Positions 44,887 to 53,081 are shown, numbered from the stretch's first letter. The stretch: 64,000 bases of DNA from Demequina gelatinilytica (GCF_000971115.1 NZ_BBLV01000002.1:62001-126000); one strand, 5' to 3'. Numbers and translations are program-made. The notes: generated by a model not told the origin, from the sequence alone.

Positions 44887-45582
44887 TCACGCCTCGAAGC
44901 TGTACCCGACCCCACGCACGGTCTGGATGAGCGTCGGCTCCGACGGGTCCGCCTCGACGCGGCTGCGGATGCGCTTGATGTGCACGTCGAGCGTCTTGGT
45001 GTCGCCGAAGTAGTCGGAGCCCCAGACGCGGTCGATGATGACCTGGCGCGGGAGCACGCGGCCCGCGTTCTGCGCGAGCAGGTGCAGGAGCGCGAACTCC
45101 TTGGGCGGCAGCGACTGGGTCTGGCCGTCGCGCGTGAGCTGGAGGCGCTCGGGATCAAGGGTGATCCCCGCGATGGTGAGGCGCTCGGGCTCGTCGGCGA
45201 TGTCCCCGGCGCCCGCGGCGTAGCGGCGCAGCACCGCGCGGATGCGCGCGACCAGCTCGCGGCCCGAGTACGGCTTGGTGACGTAGTCGTCGGCGCCCAG
45301 CTCGAGCCCGATGATGCGGTCCACCTGGTCGTCCTTGGCTGTCACCATGATCACCGGCACGTCGGAGCGCTCGCGCACCGCCTTGAAGACCTCGGGGCCC
45401 GACATGCCAGGAAGCATGAGGTCGAGCAGGATGAGGTCCGCACCGTCGCGGATGAAGGCGTCGAGGCCGGCGGTCCCGGTCGCGGCGAGCGCGACGGAGA
45501 AGCCCTCGCGCTCGAGCAGGAACTGGAGGGAGTCGCGATACGACTCCTCGTCCTCGACCACGAGGATCCGTGCCTCGGTCAT
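44887..45582 (-). CDS. OmpR-family response regulator, RegX3/PhoP-like
   Basis: 231 residues: a receiver domain (1 to about 118) with acidic pocket VVEDEE, phosphoacceptor Asp54 (LILLDLMLPG), and Thr/Lys switch residues MVTAKDD and DYVTKPYS; a winged-helix DNA-binding domain (about 130-228; LPPKEFALLHLLAQNAGRVLPRQVIIDRVWGSDYFGDTKTLDVHIKRIRSRVEADPSEPTLIQTVRGVGYSF). It is coupled to the sensor gene by overlapping ATGATGA. Position beside pst, phoU and PHO boxes supports phosphate control. An ATG one codon earlier (45585) is possible. Confidence 0.93.
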   Translation of the reverse strand: MTEARILVVEDEESYRDSLQFLLEREGFSVALAATGTAGLDAFIRDGADLILLDLMLPGMSGPEVFKAVRERSDVPVIMVTAKDDQVDRIIGLELGADDYVTKPYSGRELVARIRAVLRRYAAGAGDIADEPERLTIAGITLDPERLQLTRDGQTQSLPPKEFALLHLLAQNAGRVLPRQVIIDRVWGSDYFGDTKTLDVHIKRIRSRVEADPSEPTLIQTVRGVGYSFEA

Positions 45583-46691
45583 CATGCCTCCCGGTGAACT
45601 GCGAGCTTGAGGGTGAAGGTGGAGCCCACCCCGGGCTCGGACCACAGGGCCACCGAGCCGGAGTGCTGAAGTGCGATGTGCTTGACGATGCTCAGGCCCA
45701 GGCCCGTGCCGCCCGTCTCGCGCGAGCGGGCCGGGTCGGCGCGGTAGAAGCGCTCGAAGATGCGCTCCTGGTCCCCGACGTCGATCCCGATGCCCTTGTC
45801 GATGACGGCGACCGAGGCGACCCCGTCGCGCGCGGCCACCGAGACGACCACCTCGGTGCCCTCGTCGGAGTAGGCGACCGCGTTGTCGATGAGGTTGCGC
45901 AGCGCCATCACCAGGAGGTCGCGGTCGCCCAGGACCGTAGGGCGTTCGCGGACATCCATGACGAGCCGCATGTCCTTCGCCTCGGCGCCCAGGCGCGCAC
46001 CCTCGATGGCCTCGTGCACCACGCCCTCGAGGTGGAGCTCCTCGTGCTCGACCACCGAGCCGCCGCCCTGGAGGCGGGAGATCTCGATGATCTCCTGGAT
46101 CAGCTTGGTGAGCCGGCGCGACTCCTTGCGCATCTTCTTGGCGAACTTGCGCACCAGCTGAGGGTCGTCCGCGCCCTCCTCGATGGTCTCCGCGAGCAGG
46201 CTCAGCGCGCCCACCGGGGTCTTGAGCTCGTGGGAGACGTTGACCGCGAACTCGCGACGCGACTGCTCGGCGGCACGGGACTCGGTGTTGTCGTTGACCA
46301 CCGCGAGGCACAGCTCGTCGTCCAGAGGCGTCACGCGCACGTGGACGAAGCGCGGGTTGGTGAGGACGCCGCGATGGACCGCGACCTCGTCCTCGAGCGG
46401 CATCTCGCGCCGCCACGCCTCCTCCGCAAGGTCCGCGAGGTCGGAGTTCAGCGCGCCGTCCGGGCGCGCGACGCCCAGCGCAGCAGCGGTGCTGTTGCTG
46501 TACGCGCTCCGCCTGTCGCGGCGGATGACCACGGTGCCGGACTGCAGCGCGCTCATGAGCTGCCTGGTGCGATGCGGCACGAGGGTCGCGGCGATCGCCT
46601 GGTTGCGCTGGCGCAGCAGGAACGTGACGGACACGATCGAGGCGCCGACGGCGGCGCCGACGATCGCGGCGATCCACACCTCCGGGCTCAT
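45582..46691 (-). CDS. phosphate sensor histidine kinase, SenX3/PhoR-like
   Basis: 369 residues. A single N-terminal membrane span (VWIAAIVGAAVGASIVSVTFLL), a degenerate PAS-like region (about 40-140), an HisKA domain with His154 in FAVNVSHELKTPVGALSLLAETI, and an ATPase domain with N-box LRNLIDNAVAYS, DKGIGI and GGTGLGLSIVKHIA. The single-span architecture is that of SenX3. Start at the ATG at 46691 with TACTGT ending 6 nt upstream (leaderless). The PHO box overlaps the -35 region, suggesting feedback. Confidence 0.93.
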   Translation of the reverse strand: MSPEVWIAAIVGAAVGASIVSVTFLLRQRNQAIAATLVPHRTRQLMSALQSGTVVIRRDRRSAYSNSTAAALGVARPDGALNSDLADLAEEAWRREMPLEDEVAVHRGVLTNPRFVHVRVTPLDDELCLAVVNDNTESRAAEQSRREFAVNVSHELKTPVGALSLLAETIEEGADDPQLVRKFAKKMRKESRRLTKLIQEIIEISRLQGGGSVVEHEELHLEGVVHEAIEGARLGAEAKDMRLVMDVRERPTVLGDRDLLVMALRNLIDNAVAYSDEGTEVVVSVAARDGVASVAVIDKGIGIDVGDQERIFERFYRADPARSRETGGTGLGLSIVKHIALQHSGSVALWSEPGVGSTFTLKLAVHREA

Positions 46692-46697
46692 GGCGAC

Positions 46698-46703
46698 ACA
46701 GTA
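46698..46703 (-). promoter_or_regulatory. -10 box (TACTGT) of the senX3-like gene, leaderless type
   Basis: Ends 6 nt before the ATG at 46691. The PHO box at 46719-46740 sits at its -35 position. Confidence 0.6.
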
Positions 46704-46718
46704 TCCATGCGCCCCAGC

Positions 46719-46756
46719 GTTCACCCAATGTTCACGGTTGGCACCGATTGTTCACC
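46719..46756 (+). promoter_or_regulatory. PHO box in the divergent senX3-like/phoU promoter region
   Basis: GTTCACCCAAT and GTTCACGGTTG are contiguous 11-bp units (46719-46740); a third GTTCACC lies at 46750-46756, one base out of the 11-bp phase. Confidence 0.85.
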
Positions 46757-46830
46757 GAGGTCGTCAGGGGGTTTGCCCAAGGTGCCTGGCAGTGATGCCA
46801 GACTGAGGGGGCACAGCAAGAAGGAGAGCC

Positions 46831-47490
46831 ATGCGGACCCTGTTCAATGCCGAGATGTCGGAGCTCGCGGACGACCTGATCGCGATGGCGCGTCACGTCG
46901 AGGGCGCCATCACCGATGCCTCGACCGCCATCCTGTCCAGCGACGTGGAGCTCGCGCAGAGCGTGATCGCGAAGGACGCGAAGCTCGACGAGCTCGAGTC
47001 CCTGGTCGACGAGCGCTGCGTGCTGCTCATCGCCCAGCAGCAGCCGGTGGGGCTCGACCTGCGCACGATCATCTCGTCGCTGCGGATCTCCGCCTCGCTC
47101 GAGCGCATGGGCGACCTGGCCCAGCACATCGCCGAGGCGGCGCGCCGCGCCTACCCCGAGTCGGCGATCCCCGACTCTCACCGCGAGATCGTCACGGGCA
47201 TGGCGCAGGCCGCCAAGGAGGCCGCCGCGGAGACGGTCCGCCTGCTCGAGACCCGCGACCTCAACGTCGCCGCCGCGATCGTGTCCGACGACGACAACCT
47301 CGACCAGCTGCACGCCCGCGCGTACAAGGCGATCGTGGACGGCGAGTACCAGGGCAGCCCGCGCGAGACGCTCGATCTCGCGCTCCTCGCCCGCTACTTC
47401 GAGCGCTTCGGCGACCACGCCGTGGGCGTCTCGCGTCGCATCGTCTACCTGGTGACCGGCGACCTGTCCGACACCGACGCCAAGATCTGA
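46831..47490 (+). CDS. phoU: phosphate signalling protein PhoU
   Basis: 219 residues in two PhoU three-helix bundles (about 10-100 and 110-205). Metal-binding E/D-rich motifs appear in KDAKLDELESLVDERC and DDDNLDQLHARAYKA. PhoU links the Pst transporter to the sensor kinase and represses the pho response when phosphate is plentiful. AAGGAGAG lies before the ATG. It is divergent from the senX3-like gene across a shared PHO-box region. Confidence 0.95.
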   Translation: MRTLFNAEMSELADDLIAMARHVEGAITDASTAILSSDVELAQSVIAKDAKLDELESLVDERCVLLIAQQQPVGLDLRTIISSLRISASLERMGDLAQHIAEAARRAYPESAIPDSHREIVTGMAQAAKEAAAETVRLLETRDLNVAAAIVSDDDNLDQLHARAYKAIVDGEYQGSPRETLDLALLARYFERFGDHAVGVSRRIVYLVTGDLSDTDAKI

Positions 47491-47503
47491 CGCGGCCCGC
47501 ACG

Positions 47504-47541
47504 CGCGGAAGGCCCCGACCGGACGGTCGGGGCCTTCCGCG
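47504..47541 (+). terminator. phoU terminator
   Basis: A perfect 17-bp stem (CGCGGAAGGCCCCGACC and complement) with loop GGAC lies 14 bp after the phoU stop. It may serve both convergent genes. Confidence 0.92.
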
Positions 47542-47567
47542 TTCCCGGGGACGATGCGGGCCGCAGC

Positions 47568-48461
47568 TCAGCCCTGGAGGACGTCCCGGTTGAGCGCCCA
47601 GCCAGGCAGGCGCCCCGCCAGACCCAGCCCGGCGTAGGCGAGCGAAACCACGGCGACGATGCCCATGGTCCATACGAGCACGGCGTCGGACCCATCCCCG
47701 TCGGCGGGCCCGTAGTAGAAGGCGGGGTCGGCGGGGTCGTAGCGCACGGGGAAGGTGTCGCCGATCTCGCGGTCTCCAGCGGACCACTGTCCGATGACCT
47801 CTTGGCCGGCCTCGGTCTCGAACACGAACTCGATGTGATCACCGCCTCGTCCCGCCCACCAGCGATCGGTCACCGTGGCCTCGGCCGTGGGATCGTCGGC
47901 GTCGAGGTGAGCCATGGAGTCGATGCCGGCGGTCGCGATGGTGCCGCATAGCAAGGCGACGACGAGCCCGCAGGCCGCCGCCCCCTGCTGCGACGTCCAC
48001 CAGGCGCGGAGCCCGCGTCGCTTCCCACCACGGCGCCGGTGGCGCCAGACCACGAAGGCGAGCGCGAGGACGGCGACCGTGATGGCAGCGAAGGCGACGG
48101 TGTCGGTCCCGAGGGTGCCGAGCGCGGCGTCTCGCACGTAGGAGGCGGGGTCCTCGGACGAGTAGCGGACGAGCACGGTGGACCCCGCCTCCGGCGTGCC
48201 CGCGACATCGATCGAGGACGTGGTCACAGCCCGGCCGTCCTGCGTCGTGAACTCGATCGTCGCCCAGGTCGCGCCCAGCAACGTCCCGGTCTCCAGGATC
48301 GTGGCCTCGGCGGTCGGAGCGTGATCGCGCAGGTGCAGGTCGAAGTCGACGAGGATGCCGGTCATGGTCGCTCCGGCGAGCGCGAGCACGGTCAGCAGGA
48401 CGCTCCACGCCGGGTGACGAGGCACGCGCATGCGCGAGGGGCGCCCAGCATCGTCCGGCAT
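47568..48461 (-). CDS. DUF3592-like membrane protein of unknown function
   Basis: 297 residues containing two similar halves, each with a hydrophobic span, a beta-rich segment (AEATILETGTLLGATWATIEFTTQDGRAV; AEATVTDRWWAGRGGDHIEFVFETEAGQEV) that ends in a VRYSSEDPASYVRD / VRYDPADPAFYYGP motif, and another span. This matches the DUF3592 pattern (internal duplication, about four spans). Function unknown. A TAGCCT -10 box ends 6 nt before the ATG (leaderless). It is convergent with phoU. Confidence 0.8.
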   Translation of the reverse strand: MPDDAGRPSRMRVPRHPAWSVLLTVLALAGATMTGILVDFDLHLRDHAPTAEATILETGTLLGATWATIEFTTQDGRAVTTSSIDVAGTPEAGSTVLVRYSSEDPASYVRDAALGTLGTDTVAFAAITVAVLALAFVVWRHRRRGGKRRGLRAWWTSQQGAAACGLVVALLCGTIATAGIDSMAHLDADDPTAEATVTDRWWAGRGGDHIEFVFETEAGQEVIGQWSAGDREIGDTFPVRYDPADPAFYYGPADGDGSDAVLVWTMGIVAVVSLAYAGLGLAGRLPGWALNRDVLQG

Positions 48462-48467
48462 GGACGC

Positions 48468-48473
48468 AGGCTA
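48468..48473 (-). promoter_or_regulatory. -10 box (TAGCCT) of the DUF3592-like gene, leaderless type
   Basis: Ends 6 nt before the ATG at 48461. Confidence 0.55.
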
Positions 48474-48515
48474 GCGTTCCGGACCGCGCACACCGCGCAT
48501 CGTCCCAGGAAGCAC

Positions 48516-48547
48516 GGAGGCCCCCGACCTGATGGTCGGGGGCCTCC
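48516..48547 (-). terminator. gpmA terminator
   Basis: GGAGGCCCCCGACC pairs perfectly with GGTCGGGGGCCTCC around TGAT, 16 bp after the gpmA stop. Confidence 0.92.
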
Positions 48548-48562
48548 GGCGACGCGGGTGCG

Positions 48563-49309
48563 TTACTTCTTCTTGCCCTGGTTGGCGACGGCCTGGATGG
48601 CGGCCGCGGCGGCCTCCGGGTCCAGGTAGGTGCCGCCCGGGTTGGTGGGCTTCAGGGTCTCCTCGTCGAGGTGGTAGACCAGCGGGATGCCCGTGGGGAT
48701 GTTGACGCCCACGATCGCGTCGTCCGCGACGTCGTCGAGGTGCTTGACGATCGCGCGCAGCGAGTTGCCGTGCGCCGCGACCATGACGGTCTTGCCGGAC
48801 TTGAGGTCCGGGACCACCTCGGACTCCCAGTACGGAAGCGCGCGCTCGAGGACGTCCTTGAGGCACTCCGTCTTGGGGATCGGCTCGCCGGCGTAGCGCG
48901 GGTCGCCCTCCTGCGTGTACGGGTTCTCGGCGCTGATCTCCGGCGGCGGCACGTCGTAGCTGCGGCGCCAGATCATGAACTTCTCCTCGCCGAACTGCTC
49001 GAGGGTCTCGGCCTTGTTCTTGCCCTGGAGGTCGCCGTAGTGACGCTCGTTGAGGCGCCAGTGACGCTTGACGGGGATCCAGTGGCGGTCCGCGGCGTCG
49101 AGCGCGAGGTTCGCGGTCATGATCGCGCGGCGCAGCAGCGAGGTGTGCAGCACGTCGGGGAGGATGCCCTCCTCCTTGAGGAGCTCGCCGCCGCGCTTGG
49201 CCTCGCCCCAGCCCTTGTCGTTGAGCGGGACGTCGACCCAGCCCGTGAACAGGTTCTTCTCGTTCCACTCGCTCTCGCCGTGGCGGAGCAGGATCAGTGT
49301 GTAGGTCAT
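48563..49309 (-). CDS. gpmA: 2,3-bisphosphoglycerate-dependent phosphoglycerate mutase
   Basis: 248 residues. The phospho-His10 is in [23 protein letters not shown]; other active-site residues lie in [14 protein letters not shown] and [18 protein letters not shown]. It catalyses 3-phosphoglycerate to 2-phosphoglycerate in glycolysis. The start has TAGGCT ending 6 nt upstream (leaderless). The C-terminus is Lys-rich (NQGKKK). Confidence 0.97.
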   Translation of the reverse strand: MTYTLILLRHGESEWNEKNLFTGWVDVPLNDKGWGEAKRGGELLKEEGILPDVLHTSLLRRAIMTANLALDAADRHWIPVKRHWRLNERHYGDLQGKNKAETLEQFGEEKFMIWRRSYDVPPPEISAENPYTQEGDPRYAGEPIPKTECLKDVLERALPYWESEVVPDLKSGKTVMVAAHGNSLRAIVKHLDDVADDAIVGVNIPTGIPLVYHLDEETLKPTNPGGTYLDPEAAAAAIQAVANQGKKK

Positions 49310-49315
49310 GCGGTC

Positions 49316-49321
49316 AGCCTA
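49316..49321 (-). promoter_or_regulatory. -10 box (TAGGCT) of gpmA, leaderless type
   Basis: Ends 6 nt before the ATG at 49309. Confidence 0.6.
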
Positions 49322-49373
49322 GTAGGCACCGCCCGGGCCGCGCTGGCCCAAGGTCCCAGCGCCCGCCCATCCC

Positions 49374-49469
49374 GACAGTCGCAACGGAGTTCGCCTGGAC
49401 GATGCGGCGTGTCGCCCAATTCCGGGCCCGACACGCCGCGCGATCGGGACCGACTCCGTTGGGAGTGTC
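49374..49469. repeat. 95-bp palindromic intergenic repeat, copy A
   Basis: Ends GACAGTCGCAACGGAGT / ACTCCGTTGGGAGTGTC. The inner arms are GCGGCGTGTCG and CGACACGCCGC, in the reverse order to copies C-E. It lies between the divergent gpmA and arsR-like genes and contains one GGACGATGC word. Confidence 0.85.
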
Positions 49470-49513
49470 GGAAGCGGGTGCGAGGGCACCGGGACCACGG
49501 TCCCGGACCTGGA

Positions 49514-49527
49514 TACCCCCACGGGTA
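49514..49527. promoter_or_regulatory. TACCCC-N3-GGGTA operator before the ArsR-type gene
   Basis: An imperfect palindrome 13-26 bp upstream of the ArsR-type ATG, closely like the sites at 55903-55917 and 56320-56333 near the CsoR-family/CoA-disulfide-reductase genes. Confidence 0.6.
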
Positions 49528-49539
49528 CACACTTCAAAT

Positions 49540-49872
49540 ATGGCTCAATCGTCCACGGCCTCCCTCACCCTGCGGGCCGCACCCCCGCGCGACCCCCCAG
49601 CGGCCGTGGCGCTGCTCCAGGCCGCCGCGGACCCCGTCCGCTGGACCGTGCTCGCGCGCCTGGCCGACGGGCCCCGCTGCGTGTGCGACCTCCAGGAGCA
49701 TGTCGACGTGTCGAGCACGCTGCTGAGCTACCACCTGCGGATCCTCCGCGACGCGGAGCTGGTCACCGCGACCCGCCGCGGCCGCTGGATCGACTATGCG
49801 CTGGCGCCCGACGCATCGTCCCGCCTCACCGAGGCGCTGCCCGCGCCCGCCCGCGACCTCGGGGGCGCGTGA
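49540..49872 (+). CDS. ArsR-family transcriptional regulator
   Basis: 110 residues, winged helix. Cys47 and Cys49 in RCVCDLQEHVDVSSTLLSYHLRILRDAELV form the CxC metal/metalloid (alpha-3) motif of ArsR-type sensors. SYHLRILRDAELVTATRRGRWIDYAL is the recognition helix and wing. It is coupled by TGATG to a DUF318 permease gene and then a thioredoxin-like gene, an arrangement seen for arsenic or thiol stress. The operator overlap with the nearby persulfide-type sites is discussed in the findings. Confidence 0.9.
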   Translation: MAQSSTASLTLRAAPPRDPPAAVALLQAAADPVRWTVLARLADGPRCVCDLQEHVDVSSTLLSYHLRILRDAELVTATRRGRWIDYALAPDASSRLTEALPAPARDLGGA

Positions 49873-50927
49873 TGGCGGTGATGGAGCGCGTGCACCGCGC
49901 GACCCCGCTCGAGCGGTGGGCCGGGCTGGGCGCCGCGGCGCTGGGATGGTGGGCGCTGTACTCCGTCAACCTCCCGTTCTGGGACTGGCTCCTGCGCGAC
50001 GTGGTGGGCCTCGACCTCGAGACCCGGCTGGGCTCCGGCATCCACTTCTTCCTCTACGACACCGTCAAGATCCTGCTGCTGCTCGCGGGGATCATCTTCC
50101 TCGTCACGGTGCTGCGCTCCTTCATGTCGGTCGAGCGCACGCGCGCAATCCTGGGCGGCAGGCGCGAGGGCGTGGGCAATGTGGCCGCCGCGGCGCTCGG
50201 GGTGGTCACCCCGTTCTGCTCGTGCTCGGCCGTGCCGGCGTTCATCGGCTTCGTGGCGGCCGGCGTCCCGGTGGGCGTCACCCTGAGCTTCCTCATCGCG
50301 AGCCCGCTGGTGAACGAGGTCGCGATCGCGCTGCTGCTCGGGCTGTTCGGCTGGGGTCCCACTCTCCTCTACATCGGGGCCGGGCTGACCATCGCGATCG
50401 TCGCCGGCTTCATCCTCGGCCGCATGCGACCCGAGCGCTGGATCGAGCCCTTCGTCTTCGAGACCACGCTGGGCGGCCAGGCGGTCGACCCCGGCTACGC
50501 GCTGACATGGAACGACCGCGTCCAGATGGGCCTCGAGGAGGTCCGGGACATCCTCAAGAAGATCTGGCCGTACCTGCTGGTGGGGATCGGCATCGGTGCG
50601 GCGATCCACGGCTGGGCGCCCGAGCAGTGGTTCGCGGACCACGCGGGCCCTGAGAACCTGCTCGCCGTCCCGCTCGCCGTGCTGCTGGGCGTGCCGCTGT
50701 ACTCGAACGCCGCCGGCGTGCTCCCGATGGTCGAGGCGCTGTTCGACAAGGGTCTGCCCATGGGCACCCTGCTCGCCTTCATGATGGCGACGGTCGCGCT
50801 CAGCCTGCCCGAGATGATCCTGCTGCGCCGCGTGCTCAAGCCGCAGCTCATCGGGCTCTTCATCGCCGTCGTCACCGTCGGCATCGTCGCCGTCGGCTAC
50901 CTCTTCAACGCCGTCCTCCCCGCCTGA
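49872..50927 (+). CDS. DUF318/YraQ-family permease (ArsP-like)
   Basis: 351 residues with about eight membrane spans in two homologous halves. The family motif GVVTPFCSCSAVPAFIGFVAAGVPVG (CxC in a membrane segment) is complete, and the second half has VPLYSNAAGVLPMVEALFDKGLPMGTLLAFMMATVALSLPEMI. The CxC-containing branch includes ArsP, which exports trivalent organoarsenicals; other members have no known cargo. It is coupled to the ArsR-type gene by one shared base. Confidence 0.9.
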   Translation: MAVMERVHRATPLERWAGLGAAALGWWALYSVNLPFWDWLLRDVVGLDLETRLGSGIHFFLYDTVKILLLLAGIIFLVTVLRSFMSVERTRAILGGRREGVGNVAAAALGVVTPFCSCSAVPAFIGFVAAGVPVGVTLSFLIASPLVNEVAIALLLGLFGWGPTLLYIGAGLTIAIVAGFILGRMRPERWIEPFVFETTLGGQAVDPGYALTWNDRVQMGLEEVRDILKKIWPYLLVGIGIGAAIHGWAPEQWFADHAGPENLLAVPLAVLLGVPLYSNAAGVLPMVEALFDKGLPMGTLLAFMMATVALSLPEMILLRRVLKPQLIGLFIAVVTVGIVAVGYLFNAVLPA

Positions 50928-50949
50928 CACCACCCGAAAGGACAACGCC

Positions 50950-51189
50950 ATGCACATCAAGATCCTGGGCCCCGGCTGCACCAACTGCGCGAACCTCGAG
51001 CGCGTCACGCGCGAGGCCGCCGCGGAGCTGGGCCTCGACGCCACCTTCGAGAAGGTCACCGACTACGGCGCGATCGCCGGCTACGGCGTCATGCGCACGC
51101 CCGGCCTGGTGGTCGACGAGGCGCTGCTCATGTCGGGCCGCGTCCCCACCGCATCGGCCGTCAAGGAGCTGCTCGCGCCGCTCGCCTGA
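50950..51189 (+). CDS. small thioredoxin-like redox protein (TM0996/MTH895 type)
   Basis: 79 residues, a minimal thioredoxin fold with active site GPGCTNC (Cys10, Cys13) and a cis-Pro region VMRTPGLVVDEAL. The last 20 residues (SGRVPTASAVKELLAPL) are the typical ending of the small-redox-protein family usually found beside DUF318 permeases. AAAGGA precedes the ATG by 7 nt. It is probably the thiol reductant for the permease cargo or sensor. Confidence 0.92.
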   Translation: MHIKILGPGCTNCANLERVTREAAAELGLDATFEKVTDYGAIAGYGVMRTPGLVVDEALLMSGRVPTASAVKELLAPLA

Positions 51190-51218
51190 TCCGGGCGGAT
51201 ACCTGGGCGGAAGAGCGG

Positions 51219-52286
51219 TCAGACCTCGATGACGCAGGCCGGGCTCGCGACCTCGCCCACCGCATGCGGCAGGTCGACGACCTCGCCCACCCCCAGCTCG
51301 GGCGGCATCCCGATGACGTCGGCGAGCGCGTACGACCGCACCCGGTGCCCACGCTCCTCCCCCACCACGAGCCTGTCGCCCAGCGCCGCGAAGTACCGCG
51401 GCCAGTGCCCGGCGTCGAAGGCGCCGCGGTAGGCGAGCTCGCCCTCGGGAGCGACGTCGAAGATCGAGATCACGTCCGCGCCGCGCACGGACACGAGCAG
51501 CACGTCGCCCGTGTGCCCGCGCGTGAGCGCGACGTGCGCGTCCTGGAGCTCCGCGCTGCGGGGCGGGGCCAGGGTGGAGGGCCGCTCGGCGATGACCTCC
51601 GCGGTGGACGATGCACCGTCCCAGCGGAGCGTCCGCACCTGGTGGTCCAGCTCGCACGTGACGTACAGCAGGCTGCCCCGCACCGCGAGGTGGCGCGGTC
51701 CGGCACCGGGCGGCAGCACGGCGGCGATGCCGTCCGGCTCGAGCAGGCCGTCGTCGAGGATCCGGTAGCGGCGCAGCTGGTCGGTGCCGAGGTCCGCGAC
51801 GAGCACATGCCGCCCGCCCGGCGCGAGCGCCGCCGAGTGCGCGTGCGGCGCCTCTTGGCGGTCGGCGTTCGGCCCCGAGCCGGCGTGCCCCAGCAGCTGG
51901 GCGGGAGCATCCCCCACCGGCAGCCCGTCCTGGTCGAGCGGGACCACAGCGAGGTGCCCGCTCGAGTAGTGGCTCACGTACAGCGTCCGCGCGTCGACCG
52001 ACAGGAGCAGGTGGCAAGCATCAGCACCTCCGGTCACCAGACGGGTGACGAGGCGCGGGGCCGCAGGGCGGCTCACGTCGAGCACGGCGACCTCGCTCGC
52101 GGGCAGCTCGCATGCCGCGTAGACGAGCGGCAGCGTCGGGTGCGCGATCAGGAAGGAGGGCGCGGGCAGCGCGAGCACCTGCTCCGAGGCGACCGACTCA
52201 GGGGTGGCGGACCGCCAGATGCCTTCCCCGAGCCCGGCCGGGGTGCCGAGCCCCGCGACCGGGTAGGTGCCCCAGAGGAGCGTCAC
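51219..52286 (-). CDS. lactonase-family seven-bladed beta-propeller protein
   Basis: 355 residues matching the 6-phosphogluconolactonase (Pgl/YbhE) propeller family: repeated blades with PSFLIAHPTLPLVYAACE, DACHLLLSVDARTLYVSHYSSG, HSAALAPGGRHVLVADLGTDQLRRY and GPRHLAVRGSLLYVTCELDHQVR. The GTG start at 52286 overlaps the lsr2 TGA (GTGA). Actual lactonase activity is untested for many family members. It is read as the second gene after lsr2. Confidence 0.88.
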   Translation of the reverse strand: MTLLWGTYPVAGLGTPAGLGEGIWRSATPESVASEQVLALPAPSFLIAHPTLPLVYAACELPASEVAVLDVSRPAAPRLVTRLVTGGADACHLLLSVDARTLYVSHYSSGHLAVVPLDQDGLPVGDAPAQLLGHAGSGPNADRQEAPHAHSAALAPGGRHVLVADLGTDQLRRYRILDDGLLEPDGIAAVLPPGAGPRHLAVRGSLLYVTCELDHQVRTLRWDGASSTAEVIAERPSTLAPPRSAELQDAHVALTRGHTGDVLLVSVRGADVISIFDVAPEGELAYRGAFDAGHWPRYFAALGDRLVVGEERGHRVRSYALADVIGMPPELGVGEVVDLPHAVGEVASPACVIEV

Positions 52287-52606
52287 TGCGCGGCGTCGTA
52301 GGCCTCGCGGACCTTCGACGGGATGCGCCCGCGCTCGGGGACGTCGACGCCGTTCTCCTTCGCCCATGCGCGGACGGCGGCGGGCGCGGGTCCCGATCCG
52401 GACTTGCGCGCACGGGCGGGAGCCTTGCGCGTCGCCGTGCGACGGCCGGCAGCGATCCACGGCGCGAGCGCGTCACGGAGCTTCTGAGCGTTGCCCTCGG
52501 TGAGGTCGATCTCGTAGGACGACCCGTCGAGGGAGAACGACACGGTCTCGGATGCGGCGGTGCCGTCGATGTCGTCGACCAGGACCACCTGAACCTTCTG
52601 CGCCAC
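52283..52606 (-). CDS. lsr2: Lsr2 nucleoid-associated protein
   Basis: 107 residues: an N-terminal dimerisation domain (AQKVQVVLVDDIDGTAASETVSFSLDGSSYEIDL) and a C-terminal DNA-binding domain with the AT-hook-like RGR in VRAWAKENGVDVPERGRIPSKVREAY. Lsr2 is the actinobacterial H-NS analogue that silences AT-rich DNA. The GTG start at 52606 follows GGAAGGGA. The 267-bp region upstream is noticeably AT-richer than its surroundings, consistent with self-binding. Confidence 0.96.
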   Translation of the reverse strand: MAQKVQVVLVDDIDGTAASETVSFSLDGSSYEIDLTEGNAQKLRDALAPWIAAGRRTATRKAPARARKSGSGPAPAAVRAWAKENGVDVPERGRIPSKVREAYDAAQ

Positions 52607-52873
52607 AGCAGTTCCCTTCCTCAGCATGTGCCCCTGATATTCGCATTCGGGACACGTGCGCGTCAATTGCGCTCCAGGCGATTATCGGGTCGAGTTTCGG
52701 AGGCGAATCCGCGGCATTTCCCAAAATGCGGCGACGGACGCCGATAATCGCGGCGCGCCCGCACGCGAACGGCGCGGGATCACAGCGTTCGGCCAGGTCG
52801 TTGCCTTACGCGCATCGCCCCGGTAGCGTGCGGAGCCGGGCCATTCCGGGGCCACGCATCTGACGGAGGGTGA
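52607..52873. other. AT-richer intergenic region upstream of lsr2
   Basis: No gene. It contains several short AT-rich patches (for example CCTGATATTCGCATTCGG, GGCGATTATCGGG, CATTTCCCAAAATGC, GCCGATAATCG). It should hold the lsr2 promoter and, on the other strand, the promoter of the small membrane protein; TAGCGT at 52826-52831 is a candidate -10 box for the latter. Confidence 0.6.
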
Positions 52874-53062
52874 ATGCTGACCGAGCTGCGCGCCGCGAGC
52901 GCCCTGAGCCTTATCGCGGCGATCTCCGTCGCGTTCTCCCAGATCCCTGCGCTCGAAGGTGTCGCGGCGGCGCTGTGGCTCCTGTCCTTCGCGTGCGTGG
53001 TCGGCGCCGGGGTGCTCGCCTACGCCGCGGAGAACCAGGCTCCTCGGCACTCGGCTCGCTGA
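52874..53062 (+). CDS. small two-span membrane protein, unknown
   Basis: 62 residues, almost entirely two hydrophobic helices (ALSLIAAISVAFSQIPALEGVAAALWLLSFACVVGAGVLAYAA) with a short polar tail. GGAGGGTGA lies immediately before the ATG, a strong ribosome site that argues for a real gene. No function can be assigned. Confidence 0.7.
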   Translation: MLTELRAASALSLIAAISVAFSQIPALEGVAAALWLLSFACVVGAGVLAYAAENQAPRHSAR

Positions 53063-53081
53063 GCCGAGGCCCGCCCGAGCC

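Noticed and set aside
45570-47951. Long plus-strand open frame spanning the senX3-like gene and phoU
   Set aside because: It runs antisense or out of frame to recognised genes, is of low complexity and has no family similarity.
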